Shown piece by piece: positions 1-11,100 of a stretch of 64,000 nt of DNA; the stretch's first letter is position 1, and each line of letters starts with the position of its first letter. Position numbers and translations under genes: made by a program. This DNA is from Chloranthus sessilifolius. Lineage: Eukaryota; Streptophyta; Magnoliopsida; Chloranthales; Chloranthaceae. The stretch is from positions 153,306,060-153,370,059 of the forward strand of contig CM037586.1 of assembly GCA_021018995.1 (NCBI GenBank). The letters are read 5' to 3'. The notes under the pieces are model-generated. The model made no database searches. It saw only the letters and a list, made by a program, of their open reading frames with translations, and was not told where the DNA came from.

Positions 1-546
1 TAACTATCAAGAAATGTGTTTCTATTCCAACAAATACATTTCCAAAATTAATGCATTGCAGTTTGAAGATAACATCATAATAAGCATTATTATATAACCT
101 ATCATATTACAGAATACTAAGAATCAAGAAGACTAGTATATGTATCTACATCATAAGAAAAATCTTTCAAACGATTTCCACATTCCACCATAAATGATAA
201 GGATGATTAACTTCACAAATAAAATGTATATTCTTTTTAGAAATTTTATCTAATTAAGTTCAAATGTAGAACTGACTCCGATATCAAGTAACACAAGAAA
301 ATGGGTATAAACAAGAGAAAGGAGTTCCTTATCAAAAATTGTCTGTAATCCCCCTTTAGAGTTTTCCAGTGGATCATTTAATGACACTTTTCCAACATAC
401 AGACTATCATAAGAAAATTGCTCTAACATTGCACTTTTAATACTGGAAATGAACCTAGGTGAGTGGCACCTTACATGGTTAGAGTGTATAAATGAATAAC
501 ATATGATTACAAAACTAGTAAAGACCTCAGTAAGTGAAATATTTAC
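1..546 (-). other. THO2 intron 3 (partial), no gene seen
   Basis: Sequence following the exon 3 donor. A 114-codon open frame runs out of exon 3 but loses similarity to THO2 immediately after the donor site, so it is read-through into intron. Nothing else was recognised. Confidence 0.6.
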
Positions 547-588
547 CATTTTGATTAAACGAGCACGATACTCTCCAGGCATTGTAAG
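547..588 (-). CDS. THO2: THO2 coding exon 3 (42-bp micro-exon)
   Basis: Exon of 42 bp encoding LTMPGEYRARLIKM, between the acceptor TTGCAG and the donor GTAAAT. It continues exactly from QD at the end of exon 2. Confidence 0.88.
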
Positions 589-2100
589 CTGCAATTGAAG
601 ATATTTACATCACAATGTAAGGAAGCTTCCCTTCAACATTTAATAACATAGCACAAAACTAAAGACGTAGAATGTGCCTAACAGAAACAGTAAATGCAGC
701 TCAAATAATGCCTTTAGTAACCAGCAACAACCCAAAAAAGGTACAGATTCAATTATTGTCCTCCTTACGGAGAAGAGCTAGCAAATTCTATATACAAATC
801 ATGAACAAAAATTTTCCAAAGAATTTTCCAAATGAAGGGAGGAAATGCATATGTGGCAGTTAAAAGAGCACTGTACCAACTACTAAAAAAGCCCATCCCT
901 GCATATAGTTTGGCAATTCTTCCAGCATTAGCATCAGCTTCCTGCATGTAGGATATCTAATCCTCTTTTCATGTATTTTGAATTATGCAATAGCCATAAG
1001 GCAAAGAATTGTAGGAGAAAATATACCAGAATTCCAGAGTTCTATGAAATGAGAAAGAGAATGGAAATCCTGGCAGAAAACAAGTAGGATATCTCTAGTT
1101 AGCTATGAACATCTTATGGCAGATCTCTACGCTAGCAGGCCGAATCAGCATAGAAAGGACAAAAGGGTGCGGACTGGGGAAGGAAGTGAGGCTTTCACTG
1201 TCAAGTCTTTTTATAAGTTCGTTACTAGAAAGGCTTTTACTAGACGAAGACCCTTTTTTTCTGCTAGACCATAGCGTGGGAAATAATTTTGACAGTGGAT
1301 CAGCTCAGTAGGAGAGAAGTAAACATCCAAGGGATTTGTGTTATGTGTGGCCTGATGCGGGAGGATGTGAATCATCTTTTCATTCAACGCAATTTTGTTA
1401 GTAAACTCTGGACAATGTTGTTGGGTCACTTTGGTATAGCCTAGCGTTTTCCAGAATCTTGTGGGGCCTTGTTTGAGTGCTAGGATAGGTCTAAGTTGTG
1501 TAGTGTAACTAAGACTTTTTGGAGTGTCGCGCATATGGCAGCCATGTGCGCGATCTTGAAGGGGAGGAATGACAGGACTTTCAGGGGTAAGAGCAGGCCT
1601 GCGGGCCTGGAGTGGGTTCGGGCAATGATCTTGAAGGGGCAAGTGAGGCTGGAGGTTATCAGGAATCAGAGGGACAGCATAGTGACATGAATTGTTGGGT
1701 TTCATGGGTTCTCCTTCACTTTCCCTCCTCCTCCAGGCCCAGAGCAGGCTCCCTAGTTTGGTCCTTGTCATGGTTCAGAATCTCATCCGATACCAGTACG
1801 TACCAGACGATGCGTACCGGTATCGGAGATCACCGGTACGGTGCATTCAAAGCACCGTACTGGTGCATCACATGCATTTTTGGATTGGACCGGACAATAC
1901 ATACCAATGTATCATCCAGTCCGTACCGGTTTTGGAGCTGGACGATACATACCGGAAAATTGGCATTTTGACTCATGGTCCCTGTCTTTGTTTTTTGTTT
2001 CTTTTTTTCTTGTTGCTTCTAGTTTGCTTTGTCCCTTAATCTCTTTGCTAAGGGTTGAGCCGTATTCTCTTTTCCTTCTAATATATTTGCTTTATTACCG

Positions 2101-2165
<65 letters not shown>

Positions 2166-5100
2166 GTGTAACTGAATGGATCACAATATCAAAGATTTTT
2201 AGCCATGCTTCAGGACCACCTTTCAAAACAATGGTGGACACTGGACATTATACTTCTTCTCCAAGTTTGAGAGAGAAATTGTGATCCCACATTCTAGGAA
2301 ATGGGAAGGCTGTCTCTTAAAGTGACTGGGAAGAAGATGGCAAGAGGTGTCCAGAAATAGTTTCTGATGGGAAACCTCTCATGGAATGCCAGAGGCATTG
2401 GGAGTTGCAACTGTGGATGGTGCAACCAATGAGGTTTTAGATAAGAGGAAAATTAACTTTTCCATGTCAAAAGAACTAAAGTTGGATGTTGTCAAGAAAA
2501 AGGAAATTATAGACCTATGAGGCTGAAGGTTATTGAGCGGACCTCCCTGTCCCACAAGGGGTGGGAAATCATTATTAGGAATAGTATCATTGCGAAATCG
2601 TGCTAATAAATTCATTGGTTAATTCCCATTTTCAGTTAGGTAAAAAAAGTTAATGCAAATAGATATATTGCTAAAGGCCCAGAAATATCGAGGTATCCAA
2701 AAATCGATGAAAAAAATAAAACAAAGACATACGGAAGATATGCTTCAAAGCTCAAAAAAGAAAGCAGCATTTTTTTTTTAAATCATTCCAACATAGTTGA
2801 GGGCCCCCATGGGTGCTTCTATTATAAAAACAATAAGTCCATTTTCAAATAGAAATCAGTATCTTAGTTGACTTGAAAGTAAACTACCCTAAGTGCCTTA
2901 AAATTTTGTTGCAAAAATACAAAACATATCTACTCTTGCTTTGAAATTTGGATGTTCTTTTACAACTTAAAAATGTACAGGTTTGAAACTAGGACTCTTT
3001 AACATCAATCATCAATTACATTCTCGAACTACTAAAACAAACTATAGTAAGTATAGCAAGAAATGAAACCCTAAAACAAGCATCTTAAATAAATAAACTA
3101 TAATTGAGGTGATACACGCACGATGGCCACTTAGAGACCACTAGTTTATGATGAAAAACAAGTCAAACCTATAGGAAAGGTAAAATTAGTCTTCCAAGGT
3201 GGTTGAGTCAAGAGATATTCCACCAAATCTCTTTGCAAGTGAATCCCGCAATGACACTAAATACTGATCGCAACATCTAGTATGGGCTATTAAAGCTCCA
3301 AATAAAATATTTTCATTCAACCATAATCAAGGTAGTTAAGGCAGTGTGGCGAGGTCATGGCGAAGAGGTTGGCCACGCCATGGCAAGGCCATATATTAAT
3401 TTTTTAAAAGATTTTTTAATTTTAATTTATTAACATTAATAAATATATATATATATATATATATAATTTTTTACTATTTTTATATTTTTTATAAAGGACA
3501 AAAAATAATACAAGTGATTAATCAGGCAGATTAGTTGTGGGGAAAGATTGAAATGACCGTCTAATGATATTTTCATGATCTAAAGATCAATTGTGGGGGA
3601 AGATTGGAATGAAAAACGAACTTTGTCAGTCTGATTCAAAGCGTCAACGATCAGTTGTATCTAATGGGGAATATTCAACATGTGGTGGGGGGTTAGTAGC
3701 AGCCAAAAAAAAAAAAACAGATAAAAAAACAAATGAAAAAAACAGTAAAAAAAATAATTGATGGTATTAAAGTTCATAAAAAAAGATAGAAAAATAGTAA
3801 TAAATAGAAAAAAATCATACATGCGCGTGTGTCTACAATGAATTTGAGCGTTGGAGGGCATTGATTGATAACAAAGGTGCAAATTACATTAAAAAACTTA
3901 GATTAAAAAAATGAGAGAGAAAGAGACAAGAGAAAGTACTGATAAAAAAAGAGACGAGAGAGAGAAATTAAAAAAATATACAAAGCTGTGTTGAGAGATA
4001 GACGAGAGAGAGAGAATGGCTGCGAGAGAGACTAGAGGGAAGTTTCAGTTAAACCCCTAAATATGATGGATATAACTTATCGCACATAAGTTATAACTTA
4101 TAACTTATAACTTGTAAGTTTAATAAGTTATAACTTATAACTTATAGGTTATAAGTTATAAAAAAAAAAAAATTCAAAATAGCAGCCAAGGCGGTACCAT
4201 GGCGTCACCATATATGGCATTCTCTCCATATTAATTCATATGGCTATTTGTCTCGCCATTCGACATTCGCCATGGCCTCACCTTGACGTCCTAATTAAAT
4301 AACCAAATTAGTATTCCCAAAAAATAAACAAATACCTAACCTAATTATACTTTCTAAAATAAATAAACAGCCCTACCTTTAATAATTTCCCAAAAATAAA
4401 TTAATTAGTACCTTGAATCTTAATTTCCCTATAAAATAGGGGTGAAGTAAGTACTTCTTCCTTGGGCTCCGATTAGCAAGGTTGTCAACTCGTGAATCAT
4501 AAATCATTTTTCTTAGAAAATGAAATGAATCGAATCGAATCGTAAATCGTAAGATTTAATTGAGTTTTTTGAAAAAAATATTAAAAAATCAGAAAATTAG
4601 AAAACGCAACACATAAAAATTTCAATTATTTCCAACACATTTGAATCCGAAATGACCAAAAAGTGTAGTCATTTTATCATGTGACTGGTCGTTGTTCACT
4701 CATGTAAGTTCTGCAATTATTATTTTTTTTATCAGTAAAAGATATATATTGAAAACAGCAAGATGCTGAGGAACAATACAAAGACATGACCAAAAAAGCA
4801 GAGAAAGAAAAAACAAAAAGAGAAAATAAACAATACAAAAAAAAGACCCAAAAGGGAAAAGAGAACCCATCCCCAAACCCAACCCCCAGCCCCCAGCCCC
4901 CAGGAAGCAGTCGAGTCAACCAGGGTCCCATAACATTAGCTCAGCAGAATCCCCCCCCCCCCTTGTGTCACCCATAGCCAAACGAGGTCTCTAACGGCTT
5001 TCATAATCATCCCCACGGGCCTACTTCGTTGCTCGAAAATTCTCAGGTTCCTCTCCCCCCATATAGACCACAGCACCGCGAAGAATGCAGCCTTCCAAAA

Positions 5101-8100
5101 ACCCTTGCAGCGATCGTCGACGTCAGCCGAGTTCCATACCAACCATTGGCAGTAGGGGATGGAAGGAGTAACCCAAGACATGCTAAAGGATTTAAGCACA
5201 ATGGACCACAACCCCCTAGCCACCTCACGATGCAGAAATAAATGAGAGGCATTCTCCTCAGCCTTGCAACACATGACGCAGCAGTTCGGTCCGACCATTC
5301 CTCGCCTTCTGAGCTGGTCGTAAGTAAGGATTTTCTCGCGAAATAATGTCCATGCAAAGAACCGAATCTTGGGAGGGATGGGCTCCTTCCATATAGAAGC
5401 GCGAAGCCAGAGCGTGGCCTGGTCATCAAGCGGTAATAGGACCTGACAGTGAATAGACCGGAGCTGTTGAGAGTCCATAACATCAGGTCCTGCCCATACT
5501 GGTTTCGCTTGGCATCGCTAAGCAGCAGCATAAGCTTAACAAACTCGGCCACCTCCTCATCCCTTAGATGGCGCCTAGTCACAACATCCCACACTCCACC
5601 ATTGTCCAAATCCGAGGCAAACTCCGCAATCGAGCCGCACGGATTGACGGAGACGTGATAGATATTAGGAAAGATAGCTTTGAGGGGACGCAGGTCAATC
5701 CAAGCATCCTCCCAAAACCGGATACGCGATCCACAACCCCAGCTAAAACGCAGGCTTCTGGCGAATAGTTCCCAGGTATCACAGATGCCTCTCCACCAGC
5801 TGGATCCAGATCTATTGACGACAATGTTGATACCCCAATCACCGTAAGAGGCCCCATACTTCGCAACCAGAACCCGATGCCATAGGTTGCCTCTCTCTTC
5901 CCCCTTCCCAGCACGCCATAACCACTTCTCCATCATAGCAACGTTGATCGATTGCATGCTGCGGATGCCCAGCCCACCACACCCCAGCGGAAGCTGACAA
6001 ATGTCCCAATTGACGAGGTGAAAGCGCTTCTCAAGACCCGATCCTTCCCATAAGAAATTCCGTTGGATTTGCTCGAGACGGTTGATCACGCCTTTTGGGC
6101 ACTTGAACATCGCCATATAGAAAATAGGCAACGAGGCAAGGACCGATTTAACCAGCAAGAGGCGCCCACCACTACTAAGCAATTTTCCTTTCCACAAGGA
6201 CAGTCTTCGCTCAAACCGTTGCACAACCAGGTCCCAAGCCCTAGCTTTCAGATATCTTAGGCCGAGGGGGGGCCCCAAGTACTTAATAGGGAACTCTTCA
6301 ATCGCGCACCCAACAGTGAGAGCCAGGTCCTCCATCATATGCCTATCAGTCCCAATACCCGAGATAGAGGATTTGGACAAGTTGATCCGTTGACCCGACA
6401 CCGCCTCATAGATCGAGAGGATATCGACCATGGTGCTAAATTCAGAAACGTCCGCATTCCCAAACACCATAGTATCATCAGCAAATTGAAGGTGAGAGAT
6501 GTGAGTCCCGGAGTCGCCAATCTGGATGCCGGATATCAAATTCAACTGATTGGCTTGCACCATAAGCCTCGACAAGGCCTCCCCCACGATGTTAAATAGA
6601 AATGGGGATAAGGGGTCCCCTTGACGTAACCCTCGGAAGCTGTTGAAGTAACCAGCCGGAGTACCATTTACCAGCACCGAGAACCAAGCGGACGAGTAGA
6701 ATCCCCTCATCCATTTCCTCCAGGTCGTACCAAACCCCATCCTGCTCATCAAATAAACAAGGCACTCCCAGTTGACCCTATCGTAGGCTTTCTCCATATC
6801 AACCTTCCACAAAGCCGCCGGCTGACGATCCTTGTGGGCAGAATGAATAGTCTCATGCGCGACCGCGACCAAATCAACTAATTGCCTCCCTTTAACAAAC
6901 GCACACTGGTTCTCATAAATAATCATGGGCATCACAGGTATTAGTCTATTGACCAGAACTTTGGAGATGATCTTATAAAGACAGTTCGTGAGGCTAATTG
7001 GTTTGAAGTCGGCGATATCCTCCGCCCCTTCGCGCTTGGGGATAAGCGTAATGAACGTGGAATTGAGGCACCGACCGATGACACCCGTCGCGTGGAACTC
7101 GTGCAGGACGGCCAGCAGATCCGCCTTAATGGTATGCCAAAATGACCAGAAAAATTCCATGGTGAACCCATCGGGTCCAGGTGCTTTATTTTTGGCCCCA
7201 AAACGAACAACACGCCAGACCTCCTCCTCGCTAAACGGCCTTTCCAAGCCCAGCCGATGCTCGTCACCGATATGCCGAAAGGGGATCCCATCCAAGTGAG
7301 GGCGGGAACAGCCGTCATCAGTATAGAGCTCCTTATAGAAAGCAACAATATTTTCCCGGATATTGGCCTGGTCCGAATAGATTACCCCCCCCCCCCCCAC
7401 CCCCACCGAAATGGATCCGATATAGTTGGATTTGTTCCTCGCATTTGCAGCCGCATAGAAATATTTAGTATTGGCGTCGCCTTCCTTGAGCCATCTAACC
7501 TTAGCCTTTTGTTTCCAACTAATCTCCTCAGCCAAACAAACACTGCTGAATTCCGTCTTGATGCGAAATCTATCCTCCCGTTCCCCTGCCGATAACTGCA
7601 TGTTCTCTTCCAAATCATCCAAAACCCGCAGCCGTGCAAGAAGAGCCTCCTTCTTGACCTGCAGCCTACCATACACCTCCTGATTCCAAAGTTTAGACTT
7701 GGCTTTGACCCGCTGGAGTTTAGTGATGAAGATAAAGCTCGCCGATCCCGTGGGTGTCGATTGGTTCCACCACCCCGGGAGCATACCCTGAAACTGTTCG
7801 TCCAACAACCACATATTCTCGAACCGGAAAGGAGTGGGACCAGTACCATGTCGATCAGAACGCAATAAAACAGGACGGTGATCCGGGACGGCACGAGCCA
7901 AGCATTCTAACCTAGCATCCGGGAATATGTCCATCCATTCGACGTTGCATAGGGAACTGATCAAGTCTACACAATGTCGGAACAGCTTGTAAGCTTGACC
8001 AAGTGAACCTAGCCCAGGTGATTGGAACATCAAGCAGTTCCCAGTCAGAGATGATGGCGTTAAAAATGCGCATAACCGCAAGATCAGGTGGCCCTCCCTG

Positions 8101-11100
8101 TTTCTCAAAGCCCCACCTGATGGCATTAAAATCCCCGCCCATGCAAAGAGGCAGATCCCACCTAGCCGCAAGAGCCGCCAACAACCGAAATCGCCGATCG
8201 CGATCAGCAGTAGGCCCATAAATCCCAGCAAACGTCCAGACCTTCCCCGAGTCTTTATTACGCAGCACCACCGACACCGGGAACAGCCCCACCTCTTCCT
8301 CCAATTTATCAAACAACCTACTGTTCCAAGCCAGAAGGATACCACCCGTCCTCCCCCAATGATTACCACCAAGAACCGACGCCACCTTTCTACAATCGCA
8401 ACTGCCCCACTTAGTTTCTTGGAGGGTGATAATATCTGGCCGAACAGAGCTGAGAAGACGCTTGACTCCAGCCAGTTTAGTCAAGTCACACAGCCCCCTA
8501 ACATTCCATGATAGCATCTTCATAGAAAACCGTGGAAGATCCCGCCCAAAGTCCCCCGGCAGGACCTAAGTCCCCCCCGGACCAGTTCCATCTGACATGC
8601 CCCATTGTAATCGGGCAAGCTCACGGGCACCCCTTCGTCGCCTGAAGGTGTTGTTTTTGCGACCGCAAAGAATGGATCGAAAGACCTTCTGAAGCTCATC
8701 ATCGGACCCTTTGAAGGACATCCCTAGATCGCGACCGACCCTAATGAGGCAATCAATGTCGGCCACCAGACATTGTTCCCCCAATTCCCCTTGGGTTACG
8801 ATACAAAGGGTCTGATCAGGTTCTACCTCATCACAGCCACCCCTAATGTCCCGGCCATCTATCCCATAACCCCCTTCAGCGAGCTCCATAGTTGCCGGAG
8901 AGTCGACAATAAGCGTGCGGGGAGACCTCACATCCCAGTTGTTCATCTTCCTTCGACGCAGATGATGGTTCAGTAGCGAGGCGAGCGAGCGAAGAAGCGG
9001 TCTTCCCGATCCTCTAAGGAGCACTTCTCCCCTTCCCAAACACGTTCAGCTGGACCTGCGCCCCATCGGCCCAAAATCTCCAACCTGGCATATCGGGAGC
9101 AATAGAGACCCGGGCCTGCATGTCCGAAAGCCCAGAGCGCGAAAAGATCGTCAAACCCGACGGGTCATGCCCAAAGGAAACCCACAAGCCTGAACCCGAC
9201 AGGTGGCATCCATTTAAGTGACCCCCCCTAAAGATCGTCCATCCTCCCCATCCCCCCGCACGTGACATTCTTCGGAGCAAGAGCCAAAGTCAACAAAAAC
9301 CCCTTCCTTCTCTCTGCTTCCAGAAGCGTCCGGAGAGAGTCCACGTGTCAGCTTCCAAGCCCGTCGCCTTCTGCACCATCCCATAAAGGGATTTCCTTTT
9401 CGGTGATAGACCTTGAAGACTCTTTTTGCATTTGCAGAAATAAGCCCGGCAGAGGAGATCAGAGCTTCCGCAGCCATTGGATCCCAGCTATGTCGAGGAA
9501 CCTCGGACCTTTGTTCCGACAAGTCCCCATCCTCCCCTTCCCCCGTACGATGTAGGTGTACGGTGTCGATGCTGGAAATCGAGGAGATCCCAACCGCTAG
9601 ATGCATCGATGGTGAAAGATCGACGCAAAGACCGGCAGAGGCCTCAGAACCGGCGAAGTCCAGCGTCGCCGAAACACCAAGATCATAATCCGACGAGGAT
9701 AAGCTCACCTCCGGCGACCCCGTCACCCCCATAGCCAACCCTCCATCAACCTCTCCTCATCGACCGTCGATCAGAGCCCTAAATCCCCCGAGGTCCACCT
9801 CCACCCCACCGCCGAGTCGTAATGAGTAATAGAACGACGCATTGCCACCGACTGGCGTCAAGGCCGATGAGTGTATTATGTATATAAAATGTTTATGTAT
9901 GAGTCTATGACACTATGATAGTATGAGAATGACTATGAATGTGCCAAAAACTAAAGAAATAAATCCATAGAGTACAATCATTCCTATGACTTAAAATATA
10001 AAAGATGAAATAAAATTTCACTTTAGAAAATCTTAAAACTCACCCGTCGATGGCGGATATTGTTAGAGACACCAATCCTTAGATAGTATCAGTTTGCTCC
10101 CAATGAATGTAAAACAAACAAACAAAAAACGGAATCTGATTTTGTTCAACGATCAGGGAGATACTTAAAATATAGTGTTTGCCCCAAGAGGATTTGAAAA
10201 ATATCTAAAGAAGTTTTTTTTACAATCAAAAAAATTGTGTAATTATAAACATAAAATAAGATGAAATACGATTCATAAGGGTTTAGGGGCTTTTTAGTTT
10301 TTAAAAAAAAGCGGTTTAAAGGTTTAGCGGCTTTTTAGTACAAAGGAAAACAAGTGGTATTAAGTGACATTGTATGACACAGCGCAAGGTTTCACATGAC
10401 ACACTCAAATCATACGATTCAAATAAGATTTGACCGATTTCAGGCATATTACGATTTGAATCTAAGATTCAGATCGTGAATCATTCTAATTGGACAACCA
10501 TGACGTTTAGGACTAAATATTTGTTACAATTAAAAATAATAATCACGTCCCTCGATCATGCACCGTCAATAATCACATAAAAATCAAAACTCAAAACACC
10601 ACATAAATTCTATATGGAATATAGAAATATCATTTAATGAATAAAAGTAAATTCCATAAGAGACAAAACTAATAAAGAGAAAAGGGAAATGACAATAACT
10701 TTTGCAACACAAAATAATAAAAAATAATCTCTCTCTAAAACCTACGCGGGTTCCACACCTTTAGATAATTCTAAATATGGAAACAATAATTCCACCTTAA
10801 CTTTTACCATCAAGTTATATTAAAAATGACTTACTTGTAGATCAAGTAACTCACAACTCAAACTCCTAGATAAAGCTTAAATACAAAGCACAAACACACT
10901 AGAAGTTATAAATTCATTAAAACACCAAAGATTAAAATCTTTGTTTAACATAATTCTACCAATATCTAGATTACATCGAAAATATAACTGATTACACCAA
11001 AAACTTGTCATAGCTTTGCACCCGATATATATTTTGATTATAGCTCACTCAATATATATCTAAATCATGTGATTTTAATCTCATTGAGAGGATAACTCAA

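Larger units (their letters stand above)
4715..9840 (-). mobile_element. LINE (non-LTR retrotransposon), nearly full length
   Basis: LINE in the same orientation as THO2, sitting in intron 2. Order from its 5' end: an ORF1 region (about 9738-8560), ORF2 with AP-type endonuclease, reverse transcriptase and zf-RVT (8523-4936), and a 3' UTR ending in TTTTACTGATA followed by an A-rich tail (about 4715). It is visibly richer in G and C than the surrounding intron. Only a few frameshifts are seen. I could not find a convincing target-site duplication, so the 5' limit near 9840 is approximate. Confidence 0.85.

Noticed and set aside
250-546. Open frame continuing from THO2 exon 3
   Set aside because: The THO2 match stops exactly at a GT donor; the continuation does not resemble the conserved next block.
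765-947. Minus-strand ORF of 60 codons in THO2 intron 2
   Set aside because: No similarity to THO2 or to any family I recognise; lies between exons 2 and 3 with no matching splice sites.
2360-2420. Possible start of a LINE endonuclease (SWNARGIG)
   Set aside because: Only about 10 residues agree and the frame breaks at once.
4478-10502. Possible large hAT/Mutator-like element with GGTTGTC...GACAACC ends surrounding the LINE
   Set aside because: Only seven terminal bases agree well; no target duplication; inner similarity is AT-rich GATTCA-type sequence that can arise by chance.
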